A DNA stretch of 36,756 nucleotides from Kofleriaceae bacterium (GCA_025357755.1 JANXOP010000138.1:1-36756); one strand, 5' to 3'; shown: positions 7,932-18,519, counted from the first letter of the stretch. Program-made: numbers and translations. The notes: generated by a model not told the origin, from the sequence alone.

Positions 7932-10178
7932 TTATGCCCGATATCGCATGCCGGCGAGCGCGCCGACGAGATCGCGAGCAGATTCTCGATTGTAGCCGTA
8001 GCGGGTGATCAGGGTCGCTAACCCGGCTTCGGCCCGCTTCTTCGCATCCGCGTTGAGGTGACTCTCGTTGCCCGACAGCAGCGCGACGAGATCCGTGATC
8101 CCCTTGGCGATCACCTTCTTGTGCTTCTCGTAGTACGCGTCTCGCAGCTTGCGCAGGATGTCGCCGAAGATCTCGCCGAGCACCGGCTTCTGGCCTTTGT
8201 GATCGAGCGACCAGGCTCCTATCTTCGCGATCAGGCCCTGCCGGAAGTCTTCGGGCTTACCGGTGACCTCGAGGGTCTTCTCGACCTCCTTCATCATGCC
8301 TTCGTCGGGATCCTGCATCTGCCCGGTCGAAGGATTGCGAACTTTCTCTTTGCGAATCGCCTGCATCGCGTGCTGGACGTAGCGATCGAACACGCGCGCG
8401 TACTCGGTCTCCTCGACGAGGCCGACCGCGACGCGCACGTCGTCGTCGATCCGATCGAAGAGCCGGCCGCGGGCGACCTCGACGAGCTTTTTGTGATCGT
8501 GATAGCCGCCGGGCTGGACATCCTGGCGCAGGAACTCGTAGGTGCTCGCCTGCTTGGTGAGCTCCTGGATCTCCTCGAGGACGATCAACGGCGAGACATA
8601 CGTGTAGCGATTCGAGCCCGCCGCCGCGAGCAGCACGGTCTGCATCTCGCGCGGCGATGCACCGACCCGGCCCTCGTAGATCGGATACATGTCCGATTCG
8701 TGGAACAGGTCCTCGATGTGCGAGGTGAGCTCGCGCGCGCGATCGGGCGAGAGGTCCTCGGGCACGAGTCCGGTCGAATAAAGATCGACCTTATCGAGTG
8801 GCGCGAGCCGCCCGATCGCTTCGGCGAGGGTCGAAGGGAAGCGCTCGATCTGCGGCTTGCGCATGCGCGACAGCACGGCCCACAGCGCAGCGACGTAGGC
8901 GGTGTGTGGCGCGACGTGCCGGCCACCTGCGGCCTCCCGCAGGCGCTCGGCGTAGAGCAGCTCCTCGTGCCGCACGTCGAGGATGAACGGCACGCGGATG
9001 AGCTCGATCCGGCCCTTGAAGCTCTGGAAGTCTGGGATCTCGCGGAACGCCGAGAGATGGATATCGTTGCAGCTCCCGAGGAATGCGAGATCGAGGAACA
9101 AGGTCGCGCTCGTCATCGAGAGCTCGGCGCGCTCGACGGTGGTGAGTAGATACTTGTAGTGCTCGAGCGGACGCTTGAGGAGGTCGTCGAACTCGATCAT
9201 GCCGCGGTTCGCGCCGACGACCTCGCCGCCGTACTCGTGCAGGCTCACGGATTGGAGCGATGGTGGCAACGAGCCGAGCGTGCGGTCCGCGGTGATCTGG
9301 CGCTCGCTCGCATCGACCGAGAGCTGCGGCTCGACCGTGACCCAGCCCTGGCGATAGCGATGTGAGATCTCGAACCGCTCGACGCGGACGTGGCGCAAGA
9401 CCTGGACGTAGTCGCCCTGATAGCTCGCGAGCAGCGCGTCGTAGATCGCCTTGTTGCGAGGCGAGAGCGTGCCGCCGCGGATGTAGTCGCCAGGCGAGAA
9501 CTCCTTGTGGTTCTCGAGCAGCTTCGCGATCAGCTTGGGCCGCTCCTCGAGCGGGATGAGCAGCAGCGGATGATCGCGGAGCTCGTCGCCGAGCTTCGCG
9601 TCGATCACGTCGTCCGGTAGATACGCGAACGACTCGACGCCATCGGCGCCGAGGAGCGCCTCGGTACCCCCGAAGCCGATGCCGCCGCGCGTGCTCTTCT
9701 GCGCCGGGAAGATCCAAGAGAACCGATACAGCGCGCCTTCATCGAGCGTCGAGTAGTGCTCGAGCCCGCGCCCGAGGCAGCGGATGAACGTCGACTTCGC
9801 GGAGCCGTTCGGGCCGTGCAACAGGATCAGCTTGTTCGGCCGACCGTCGCGCACGAAGCTCTTGAGCACCTGGTAGGTCTCGAGCTGGACCATCTCCTGG
9901 CCGAACAGCTGATCCTCGCCCTTGGCCCACGGGGCATCGAACAGCTTCCAGCGGGTGACCTCGCCCCACGGGTACTTCACCTTTTCGGTGCCGTAGTGGT
10001 CGAAGCAATCGACGATGTACTGGGTCGATGAACGGAGCTGGCGAGTTGGCTCGGCGAACGCCAACGCGAGGTACTCGGCGAACGACATCACGCGACGATT
10101 GCGCGTGAAGTCCTCTCGCACGGCCTCGTGAAGGCCGACCAGCGTGGACTTCACCACATCAGGCAGATCAGCAGGCAC
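7932..10178 (-). CDS. prkA: PrkA-family AAA+ protein (annotated serine protein kinase)
   Basis: 748 residues from a GTG at 10176-10178, longer than the roughly 630-640 of Bacillus PrkA or E. coli YeaG. The PrkA AAA domain has a Walker A loop GPNGSAKST (122-130) in KLILLHGPNGSAKSTFIR, and the family blocks FGQEMVQLETYQVLKSFV, GIGFGGTEALLG and a C-terminal PrkA domain (about 540-748). The family has been called a serine kinase, and members have also been reported as AAA+ proteases; which applies here cannot be told from sequence. The usual partners YhbH/YeaH and SpoVR are not adjacent. The gene sits 15 nt after the DsbD-like lipoprotein gene. Confidence 0.9.
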   Translation of the reverse strand: MPADLPDVVKSTLVGLHEAVREDFTRNRRVMSFAEYLALAFAEPTRQLRSSTQYIVDCFDHYGTEKVKYPWGEVTRWKLFDAPWAKGEDQLFGQEMVQLETYQVLKSFVRDGRPNKLILLHGPNGSAKSTFIRCLGRGLEHYSTLDEGALYRFSWIFPAQKSTRGGIGFGGTEALLGADGVESFAYLPDDVIDAKLGDELRDHPLLLIPLEERPKLIAKLLENHKEFSPGDYIRGGTLSPRNKAIYDALLASYQGDYVQVLRHVRVERFEISHRYRQGWVTVEPQLSVDASERQITADRTLGSLPPSLQSVSLHEYGGEVVGANRGMIEFDDLLKRPLEHYKYLLTTVERAELSMTSATLFLDLAFLGSCNDIHLSAFREIPDFQSFKGRIELIRVPFILDVRHEELLYAERLREAAGGRHVAPHTAYVAALWAVLSRMRKPQIERFPSTLAEAIGRLAPLDKVDLYSTGLVPEDLSPDRARELTSHIEDLFHESDMYPIYEGRVGASPREMQTVLLAAAGSNRYTYVSPLIVLEEIQELTKQASTYEFLRQDVQPGGYHDHKKLVEVARGRLFDRIDDDVRVAVGLVEETEYARVFDRYVQHAMQAIRKEKVRNPSTGQMQDPDEGMMKEVEKTLEVTGKPEDFRQGLIAKIGAWSLDHKGQKPVLGEIFGDILRKLRDAYYEKHKKVIAKGITDLVALLSGNESHLNADAKKRAEAGLATLITRYGYNRESARDLVGALAGMRYRA

Positions 10179-10193
10179 CGCCCGAAGATACGC

Positions 10194-10778
10194 TTAAGTC
10201 GCGTCGATCGTGATCGTGATCGGCTGCTTCTTGGGGAAGCACTGGATGTCTTTGCAGACAGCGAACTTGAACGTGCCCTTCACCTCGTAGGTGCCGGGCT
10301 TGGCAGCGGTCGCCTTGACCGCGAAGTCGAGGCCCTTCTCGGTAAACTGCGAGGCATCGCCGACCGCCTTGTTCATGCCGCCGGCGGTGTACTCGCTCTT
10401 CGCGAACGTCAGGCCGTCGGTCGGCTCGAGCGTGAGCTTGACCGGGAACTCGGTGTTGACGTGGAACTCGCTCGCCGGCTTGATGCTGATCTTCGAGACC
10501 AGCTCGCTACCGACCTTGCCCGAGGCCTTGTCGATCGTGAGCGTGCCTTCATCGGCGTGTAGGTGGAACCGGACGTCGTCCGCGACGACACCCCTGGGCG
10601 CCGCACCGCCAGGTGCACCTCCCGCCGTGGCGCCGACCGTGGGAGCACCCATGTCGATGTGCTCCACGGCAGCGGTGGGAGCCGGACCATTGCCTGGGGC
10701 GGTGTCTTTGTCCTGCTTGCCCGAGGTCGAGCAGCCAGTAGCAACCAACAATGGGACGAGCCAGATCGCGCGCGACAT
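10194..10778 (-). CDS. Lipoprotein with a DsbD-alpha-like (Ig-fold, Cys-pair) domain
   Basis: 194 residues from the ATG at 10776-10778 (another ATG at 10788-10790 adds four). A signal peptide ends at a plausible lipobox, LLVATGC, followed by a Gly/Pro/Ala-rich linker. The C-terminal domain (about 85-194) is beta-rich and ends in GTFKFAVCKDIQCFPKKQPI. The CxxxxC then Phe-Pro pattern resembles the active Cys pair of the DsbD N-terminal domain. A role in periplasmic thiol exchange is an inference; no DsbD membrane domain or thioredoxin is nearby. It is the first gene of the unit leading into prkA and is divergent from the kinase gene. Confidence 0.75.
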   Translation of the reverse strand: MSRAIWLVPLLVATGCSTSGKQDKDTAPGNGPAPTAAVEHIDMGAPTVGATAGGAPGGAAPRGVVADDVRFHLHADEGTLTIDKASGKVGSELVSKISIKPASEFHVNTEFPVKLTLEPTDGLTFAKSEYTAGGMNKAVGDASQFTEKGLDFAVKATAAKPGTYEVKGTFKFAVCKDIQCFPKKQPITITIDAT

Positions 10779-10837
10779 GCCGAGGAGCATAGCGGATCTC
10801 GGCGCTTACGCACGAACATGCTACCTTTGTTTGACCG

Positions 10838-12216
<1,379 letters not shown>

Positions 12217-12220
<4 letters not shown>

Positions 12221-14787
12221 CGCAGCTCGATCGCGAGCCCGAGCACTTCATCCCCGGCCCTCACCGTGACCCGGGTGGTGCCGGTCGCATCGCCCTTCTG
12301 CGCCTCGACGACCACCTCGCCGGTCGGCGCATCGTGGATCCGGAACTCGCCCTTCGCATCGGCGTCGCCTTCGCCCGAGCTCGTCGCGGAGCGCACCACG
12401 ACGTGCGCGTTCGCGACCCGCTGACCACGCGAATCGCGCACGATGCCACCGACGAGCGCACCGCGTGCGAGATCGATGCGGACGTCGCGCACGGTCGTCG
12501 TGCCTGCGCGCGCCGCGGCTGGGACGTCGAGCTCCTGCGCGAACGGCAAGTACCCTGGCAGCTTCACCTCGAGCTTCCAGTGGCCCTTCTCGACCGGACC
12601 CAGCTTCCAGCGCCCCGCGGCCTCGGTCGACGTCTCGATCATCGCGTTGCCTGGCCCCTTCGCGGTCAACGTGACCCCGGCGAGGGGCACGCCGCGCGAG
12701 CCATCGAGCAGCGCGCCTTCGATCGCGCCGCCGAGCGGCACGACGAGCCGCACGCGCTCGCCCGTACTCGAGGCCACCGCGTCGAGCTCGACCGCCGGAT
12801 ATTCGGGATGCGTGACGCGGACGCGCAGATGGCCGCGCGGCAGCATGTCGAGCGAGAACGTCCCGTCCTGGTTCGACACCCCACGCCGGCTCGCATCGCC
12901 ATGGGAACCGACGAGGACCTCGAGCTGCGCACTGCCGATCGGCAGCCCCGACGCATCGGCCACGGTGCCGACGAGCATCGCATCGGCGACCTCGAGTGTG
13001 AGGTCTTCGCGATGCTCGTCGGCGGCAGCCTTGCTCGGCGGGATCGTGATCGTGCGACGAACTTCGACGTGACCGTACGCAGTCGCACGTAGCTCGATCT
13101 GCCCCGAAACGGGCCCGATCTTGTAGAGCCCATCGGCGTCGGCGAAGTTCACCGAGGGCGAGCCGACCTCGGGCTGCGCCGAGACCTCCGCGCCGATCAC
13201 GGGTTGGCCGTGCTGATCGCTGACCCGGCCGACGATGAAGGTCCCTGCGGTCAGCGTGACGTCGATGTTCTGCGCGAGCTCGCCGACGTTGACAGTCACC
13301 GCCTTCGATCGACCTTCCGCGAACCCGCTCGCGACCGCGAGCACGCTGAGCTTGCCGGTCGCGAGCCCGGTGATCCGGTAGCGGCCATCGCTCGCCGTGG
13401 TCCAGATCGAGGCGCGTGCTGGATCACTCGCGAGCGGTGGCGGTTCGCCGACCGAGCCGGCACCTGCCGCGGCCGGATCGACGACCGCGGCCGCGCGCGC
13501 GATCTGGCCGCCGGGGGGAGGCAGCGGTGGAATCGGACCGACCATCACGCCGAGCTCGCCGCGCGCGATCAACTGCGGATCACTACCCATCGCGATCGTC
13601 GTGTCGAGCACGGGTGCGGCCGTGCGCCCGGAGAACCGGCGCAAGCGATCTTGATCGACCTCGGCCGAGGTCTCGACCGGGCTCGTGCCACTCGTGACCG
13701 CGCGCACGGTCGCGCCCGCGATCGGCTTGCCACTCGCATCGATCACCCGACCCTCGACGATCGCACCGCGCACGAGCGCGAGCTCCGGCACGCCCTTGCC
13801 GGCATCGAGCTCCACGCCACCGGGCGATTGATAGCCGGGGGCATACGCATCGGCGATCCAGCGACCATTCGGGACGCCCTCGATCCGGAACACGCCATCC
13901 TCGCCACTGCGTGCGTAGCGCGGCGCCTGATCGTCGCCCGAAGGTCGCAGCTCGATCGCCGCGACGAGCCCGGTGCCTTCGCCACGATCGATCACGCGAC
14001 CGACAACGATCGCGCCTGCTTCGAGCCGGAGCTCGATCGGCGCGAAGGGCCCGGCACCGAGCCGGCTCACGCGAATCGTGCGCGCCGCCAGCGCGGCTTG
14101 CCACGCGTAGACCTGATAGCGACCCTCGGGCAGGTTCGGCACCGAGAACGCACCCGCGCTGTCGGTCTTGACCTCGAGCGCACCACCGATCGCATCGCCA
14201 CGGATCCCGACGATCGCGTTCGCGACCGGCTTGCCGCCGTCGGTGACCGTGCCCGCGATCCCGACCTGGCGGGCGACGACGATCCGCGCCTCGTCCGACG
14301 GCACCGGCACGAACCGGACCTCGGCAGCGAGCAGGCCCGTGCCCGTGACCCGCACGCGATAGCGGCCCGGGACCAGCCCTTCGACGATGAAGTGGCCGTC
14401 CGCCGCGCTCGCGTCATGCTCGACGACCGTGGCACTGCCAGCACCTGCGTCGAGCTTGGCGGGCGGCGTGGCGCGTGGCGCGGCGGGTGAGGCGAGCGGC
14501 TTGTCGGCAACGCCCTTCTCGAGCTCGGCGCTGACGTCCGCACCCACCACGGGCAGGCCCGCGCCATCGACGACGAACCCGGTCAAGCGCGAACCATCAC
14601 GCGCCCCGGGGAGGTGCGGCGGGCGGGGCGCGTGGAGCGCCGGCCCCCCCGAGCCGCTCCCACTCCCTGCGCCTCGGGATCCCGCGACGGGCGCACGCGG
14701 GCGGTGCAAGGCGAGCCAGCCGACGAGCGCGATCACGACCAGCCCGAGGCCGGCTCCGATCGCGATGCGCGCTGCCGGTGGTTTCAT
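12217..14787 (-). CDS. Large envelope protein with about eight carboxypeptidase-regulatory-like repeats
   Basis: 856 residues from the ATG at 14785-14787. A single N-terminal transmembrane/signal-anchor segment (about 7-27, IAIGAGLGLVVIALVGWLAL) is followed by a Gly/Ser/Pro linker. The rest is a string of roughly 80-90-residue beta-sandwich modules. Each has the pattern GxVxDxxGxPVxxAxV ... DGxFxIxxLPxGRYxVxV typical of CarboxypepD_reg or cna-B-like domains. I count eight, starting near residues 66, 165, 240, 325, 495, 580, 665 and 760; the fourth carries a roughly 90-residue low-complexity Pro/Ala insertion. Such repeats usually form extended stalks or adhesion/scaffold proteins; no enzyme domain is present. 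It is divergent from the YbjN-like gene with 30 nt between them. Confidence 0.88.
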
Positions 14788-14817
14788 CGTGCAGCAAGAT
14801 GTTAGTCTGACTTCGTC

Positions 14818-15282
14818 ATGGCGAAGGCTCTGTTTGCCAATCAGCGCGAGTCGAATCGCTCCTCGACGATCGCGCTCGTCGAGGAAGTCCTCGGCGAGCT
14901 CGGTTATCCCGCGGTCGAGAGCCGGATCACCGATCCCACCGCCACGCACGCGTGGCAGATCACGAAGGGCTCCGCGACCGCACGGATCACGCTCGCGGAT
15001 CGTGCCGAGTTCACGCACGTCCGGGTCTGCGCGACGGTGATGACACTCGACGCGAAGGTCGACCGGATGGCGCTGTTCAGCCACCTGCTCGATCTCAATG
15101 CGGGCATCGCGGGCGCCGCGTTCGCCACCGCTGGCGACCACGTGCTGCTCGTGGCCGAGCGCTCGACGATCGACCTCGATCGCAGTGAAGTGATGCACCT
15201 GATCCAGCACATCACGGCCTCGGCCGATGACCACGACGACGTCCTCGTCGCGCGGTTCGGCGGCTCGCTCGGCGCGAGTTAG
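14818..15282 (+). CDS. YbjN-like (type III chaperone-fold) domain protein
   Basis: 154 residues, no signal peptide. The predicted alternating helix/strand layout and the block SHLLDLNAGIAGAAFATAGD followed by VLLVAERS resemble YbjN/CesT-like proteins, which adopt the type III secretion chaperone fold and are often implicated in protein-protein interaction. There is no type III secretion locus in the window, so a secretion role is not supported. It is a lone + gene, 30 nt from the divergent repeat-protein gene and 15 nt from the convergent Sm-like gene. No strong ribosome-binding site is visible before the ATG. Confidence 0.8.
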   Translation: MAKALFANQRESNRSSTIALVEEVLGELGYPAVESRITDPTATHAWQITKGSATARITLADRAEFTHVRVCATVMTLDAKVDRMALFSHLLDLNAGIAGAAFATAGDHVLLVAERSTIDLDRSEVMHLIQHITASADDHDDVLVARFGGSLGAS

Positions 15283-15297
15283 TCAGAGCAGGGCTGG

Positions 15298-15564
15298 TTA
15301 CTCGGACTTGGCGACGTCGCGACCGCGCGGACCTTCGTCCAACGCGATCGACGTGAGCACGTTCGGGCACAGCGTCAGCTCGGAGAAGTCACGCAGCAAG
15401 CGGCCGCGAGAATCGATCATCTTCGCGTCCGACAACGTGACGAACTCGACCGGGCCCGAGCTGGGCTGGCAAGACGCGAGGTATCCAGTGACCCGCGCTC
15501 CGGTGTCGTACTCGATCGTCACGCGATGGCTGACGAGGTCGTGCAGCTTCGAGTAATTCGGCAT
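15298..15564 (-). CDS. Small protein with possible LSm/Sm-like beta-barrel fold
   Basis: 88 residues, starting MPNYSKLHDLVSHRVTIEY. The segment about 12-75 has the strand pattern of an Sm barrel: VTIEYDTGARVTGYLASCQ (strands 1-2), VEFVTLSDAKMIDSRG (strands 3-4) and LRDFSELTLCPNVLTSIAL. The Hfq signature is not present, so it is not Hfq; the fold is inferred from pattern only. An RNA- or protein-binding role is possible but unproven. No signal peptide. It lies 105 nt downstream of the TPR lipoprotein gene stop, on the same strand. Confidence 0.7.
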   Translation of the reverse strand: MPNYSKLHDLVSHRVTIEYDTGARVTGYLASCQPSSGPVEFVTLSDAKMIDSRGRLLRDFSELTLCPNVLTSIALDEGPRGRDVAKSE

Positions 15565-15669
15565 CTCGCGAGAGGCTATATCACGACCGCCCGGCGACTC
15601 CCACGGGTCGGCTTTATCGATTCGCGCGGTACGAGGTCGGCCCCGACCTCGGTGCCGACCCACCCCGCA

Positions 15670-16674
15670 TCACGTGGTCGGGACGCCCGCGTCCGCCGGC
15701 CGATCTGCCTCGGGGGCCGGTGCTACGGGTGCGGGCCCGGCGGTCGGTGCCGCCGGGTGCGCCGGGGCCGCCGGTGCGGTCAGCGGGGCGGCGGTGTTGA
15801 TCGCATCCGGCGCCGCGGTCTCGATCGCTGGATCCTCGATCTTCGCGTCGGGCTCGGTCGGGCCTTCGTTGTTGTCGTAGGTCTGCTTGGTATCGGGGCG
15901 CATGTCGGGCTTCGTCGCCTTCTCGATGATGGCGATCGAGTCCACACCCTCGAGCCGCTTGCGGCTCGACGCCGATTCCTTCGAGCCGAGCTTGGCGCCG
16001 CCCTCGTAGGCCGTGCGCGCCTCGTCGAGTCGATCGAGATGCTCGAGGGCGGTCCCGAGGTTATTGAACATGTATCCGGTCGCGCCGGTCCTGGTGACGG
16101 CCTCACCGAGGTGCTCCGCCGCCTCGGCGTACTTCTGGAGCTGGAGCTCGGTGTAGCCGAGGTTGTTCCATGCCCACACGTTGTCCTTGTTGATCTCGAC
16201 CGCCTTCGTGAAAGCCTCGATCGCGTCGTCGTATGCGAACCGGTTGAGCTCCGCGCGGCCCTTGGTGTTCCAGGCCTGGCTCGACAGCGGTGCGAGCTTG
16301 ACTGCCTTGTTCGCCGCCGCCATCGCGAGGCCACGATCGCCACTCGCGATGTAGAGCTTCGCGAGCTCGAGGTGAGGCTCCGACCGCTTCTTGTCGAGCT
16401 TGATCGCAGCCTCGAACACGAGCTTCGCGTTCGCCGTATCGCCCTTCGCGACGAACGCCTTGCCCTGCACCATCGCGTCGTCGAACTTCGTTGGCGCCAC
16501 GAACGTGGCGATCGCGAGCGGCGCGGGTGTCGCGACGACCTCGGGATCGCGAACCGGTGCAGCGACCGGCGGCTTCGGAATAAACGTGCGGACGTCGACC
16601 GCACGCTCGTCGCTTCCGCACGCGGCCATCGAAAACAGCAGGGCACACCACATCGAACGCTGGAGAGACATCAT
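15670..16674 (-). CDS. TPR-repeat lipoprotein
   Basis: 334 residues. The start is set at the ATG at 16672-16674 because AAGGAA lies a few bases upstream (gaaggaatcccgATG) and the product then begins with a lipoprotein signal peptide ending in the lipobox SMAAC; the frame stays open further upstream without a better start. After a Pro/Ala linker, about five tetratricopeptide repeats span residues 62-235 (for example AWNTKGRAELNRFAYDDAIE and NLGYTELQLQKYAEAAEHLG). The C-terminal 90 residues are Ala/Pro/Glu-rich and probably disordered. TPR lipoproteins usually act as assembly or docking factors at the outer membrane; the partner is unknown. Confidence 0.87.
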   Translation of the reverse strand: MMSLQRSMWCALLFSMAACGSDERAVDVRTFIPKPPVAAPVRDPEVVATPAPLAIATFVAPTKFDDAMVQGKAFVAKGDTANAKLVFEAAIKLDKKRSEPHLELAKLYIASGDRGLAMAAANKAVKLAPLSSQAWNTKGRAELNRFAYDDAIEAFTKAVEINKDNVWAWNNLGYTELQLQKYAEAAEHLGEAVTRTGATGYMFNNLGTALEHLDRLDEARTAYEGGAKLGSKESASSRKRLEGVDSIAIIEKATKPDMRPDTKQTYDNNEGPTEPDAKIEDPAIETAAPDAINTAAPLTAPAAPAHPAAPTAGPAPVAPAPEADRPADAGVPTT

Positions 16675-16704
16675 CGGGATTCCTTCTTTCTCGATGAGTC
16701 GTAA

Positions 16705-16732
16705 GAGCATCGCGCGTGCCACGCGGATGCTC
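16705..16732 (-). other. Strong stem-loop upstream of the TPR lipoprotein gene
   Basis: The 28 bases form a 7-bp stem (GAGCATC with GATGCTC), a one-base bulge and a further 5-bp stem (CGCGT with ACGCG) around a 3-nt loop. It lies 30 nt upstream of the TPR gene ATG and about 95 nt past the stop of the upstream lipoprotein gene. Only TT follows it in the minus direction, so it could be an attenuator, a 5'-UTR hairpin or a weak terminator. Confidence 0.45.
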
Positions 16733-16790
16733 AACGGGGACGCCAAGTTGTGCGGCCGTGTGGGTGCGGAGACACGACCTACGTCGTCGG

Positions 16791-16818
16791 AAAACCGCAC
16801 GAACTAGAACGCAGTTCG
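16791..16818 (-). terminator. Candidate intrinsic terminator after the Cys-rich lipoprotein gene
   Basis: In the minus direction, a 6-bp stem (CGAACT with AGTTCG, 7-nt loop, 16800-16818) starts about 10 nt after the TAG at 16828 and is followed, five bases on, by TTTT (16791-16794). The stem is short and only half G/C, so termination would be weak. Confidence 0.35.
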
Positions 16819-16827
16819 AGCGCGTTC

Positions 16828-17526
16828 CTACGGGCTCGCGTGCGCGCGGATCGTCACGTTCGCATCGAGCTTGCCGTGCGGAATCGGATCGCCGGCCGAC
16901 AGCATCAGCGCGCCACCGACGATGACGTTGAACGGATTCTTGAAGTTCGACAGCGTGGCGGTGAGCTGGTCTTGCCCGCCTTGGGTGAACTGCATCTCCA
17001 CGGTGGTGCGCGTCGTGCCCTTCGCGATCAGCGGAATCGTCCCGATCTGATGCGCGGCTGGATCATCGGGACCCATCACCGAGCTCGCAGCGACATAGAC
17101 CGCGAGCGCGGGCGTGTCGTAGTCGAGCGTGTTCGCGGTGACCTCGTAGGTCACCGAGTCCACCGTGACTTGCAGGATGCTCGTCGCCGCGTCGACATTC
17201 TTGAGCTCGGGCTTTTGCGAGACCAGGTCGATCGTCTGGTGGACCGCGATCTCGAGCCCGAGGTCGCAGGTGTTCGCGATCGCATCGCAGGTGCCCGTGC
17301 AGTTCATCGGACACGCACTCGCAGCGGCGGTCGCGCACAGGATCGGCGTGTCGACACAACTCTTCGACAGGTACGAAGATGCGGCGCTCTCGCTGAGCTG
17401 CCAGCCCGACGCGTCGACGGAGAAGCGCTGCGCGGGCAGATCGAGATCATAGGTGACAGCGTTGGAGCTGATCAACCCGCACCCCGACAGTGCGACCAAC
17501 CCGAACGCGTAACGGAACAACATCAT
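16828..17526 (-). CDS. Lipoprotein with a cysteine-rich segment, function unknown
   Basis: 232 residues from the ATG at 17524-17526, preceded by GAGG nine bases upstream; an in-frame TTG at 17539-17541 overlaps that Shine-Dalgarno and is less likely. The lipobox LSGC is followed by a beta-rich body. Between about residues 55 and 90 lie seven cysteines (CVDTPILCATAAASACPMNC, then TGTC and NTC), which would form disulfides outside the cytoplasm. The rest has strands such as SILQVTVDSVTYEVTA and FNVIVGGALMLSAGD. No family is recognised. Its own ribosome-binding site lies in a hairpin at 17534-17555. Confidence 0.82.
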   Translation of the reverse strand: MMLFRYAFGLVALSGCGLISSNAVTYDLDLPAQRFSVDASGWQLSESAASSYLSKSCVDTPILCATAAASACPMNCTGTCDAIANTCDLGLEIAVHQTIDLVSQKPELKNVDAATSILQVTVDSVTYEVTANTLDYDTPALAVYVAASSVMGPDDPAAHQIGTIPLIAKGTTRTTVEMQFTQGGQDQLTATLSNFKNPFNVIVGGALMLSAGDPIPHGKLDANVTIRAHASP

Positions 17527-17533
17527 AAGCAAA

Positions 17534-17555
17534 GACCTCAAAAACTAACGAGGTC
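17534..17555 (-). promoter_or_regulatory. Hairpin that hides the ribosome-binding site of the Cys-rich lipoprotein gene
   Basis: In the minus-strand transcript GACCTC (17555-17550) pairs perfectly with GAGGTC (17539-17534) across a 10-nt U-rich loop, with possible G-U pairs at both ends. The 3' arm contains the GAGG Shine-Dalgarno, seven bases from the ATG. Pairing would block initiation, so this may be a translational switch or simply a weak site. Confidence 0.4.
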
Positions 17556-17589
17556 CGAGCACTCTAGCACCCTCCCACCAAGCCACCTA

Positions 17590-18519
17590 CTAACGTGACC
17601 CAGACGACATGTGGGCCGCGACGAGCTCTTCCGCGACGGTCCACGGATCCGTTGCTGGATCGCTCACACGCGAGGCGAGCAGCCGACTTGCGCGCTCCGC
17701 CAGGAGGGTCCTCACGAGGCTCTCGATCTGTGCGCGAGCTCTCGCCGCCGCGCGCGCCGCGGCACCTGGGCCCGTCCACGCGGTGGACCGATGCTTCTCG
17801 ATCGCCGCAGCAAGCTCGGCGATGCCACTGCCGTGCGCGACCCCGCGCGTCGCGACGGTCGAGACCACCTCGACCTCGTGGGTCCGCGAGGCGCGCAGAC
17901 GCAGCATGGTCCGCAGATCACCTGCGGTGCGCTCCGCACCCTCGCGATCCGACTTGTTGACGACGAGGACGTCGGCGACCTCGAGCAGGCCCGCCTTCAT
18001 CGCCTGGACCTCGTCGCCGAGCCCCGGCACCGAGACCACGACGGTCGTGTGTGCCGCGTCCATCACCTCGACTTCATCTTGGCCGACGCCCACGGTTTCG
18101 ATCAGGATGCGCTCGAACCCCATCGCATCGAGCACGTGCGCGGCCTCGAACGTCGAGCGCGACAAGCCCCCCAGGTGACCGCGGGTCGCGAGGCTGCGGA
18201 TGAACACGCCCGGGTCGAGCGCGTGGCGTTGCATCCGCACGCGATCACCGAGTAGCGCGCCGCCCGAAAATGGAGAGCTCGGATCGATCGCGATCACGCC
18301 GACACGGTCGCCGGCCGCGCGGTAGTGCGAGATCAGCGAATCGACGAGCGACGACTTCCCGGCGCCGGGATTGCCCGTGACACCGATGATGTACGCGCGA
18401 CCGGTGTGCGGCCACAGCGCCTTCACCATCGCGACCGCATCGGGCCGGCGATCATCGAGATCGCGGATCAGCCGCGCCGCGGTCGGCACGTCTCCCGCGA
18501 GGATCGCCGCGACGCTCAC
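17590..18519 (-). CDS. meaB: MeaB/ArgK family GTPase, methylmalonyl-CoA mutase chaperone
   Basis: 309 residues from a GTG at 18517-18519 with GAGG five bases upstream. MeaB is a G3E-family P-loop GTPase that gates cobalamin loading of methylmalonyl-CoA mutase and protects it from inactivation. Visible motifs are the Walker A loop GVTGNPGAGKSS (46-57), DPSSPFSGGALLGDR (79-93), ETVGVGQDE (141-149) and the base-specificity motif NKSD (188-191). Length is normal. The mutase genes are not in the window. It lies 7 nt after the bicupin lipoprotein stop and downstream of a beta-oxidation operon, a sensible context because propionyl-CoA breakdown needs the mutase. Confidence 0.95.
   Translation of the reverse strand: MSVAAILAGDVPTAARLIRDLDDRRPDAVAMVKALWPHTGRAYIIGVTGNPGAGKSSLVDSLISHYRAAGDRVGVIAIDPSSPFSGGALLGDRVRMQRHALDPGVFIRSLATRGHLGGLSRSTFEAAHVLDAMGFERILIETVGVGQDEVEVMDAAHTTVVVSVPGLGDEVQAMKAGLLEVADVLVVNKSDREGAERTAGDLRTMLRLRASRTHEVEVVSTVATRGVAHGSGIAELAAAIEKHRSTAWTGPGAAARAAARARAQIESLVRTLLAERASRLLASRVSDPATDPWTVAEELVAAHMSSGSR

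Noticed and set aside
15298..15564. Hfq
   Set aside because: The length is similar but neither Sm motif of Hfq (for example the YKHA box) is present.
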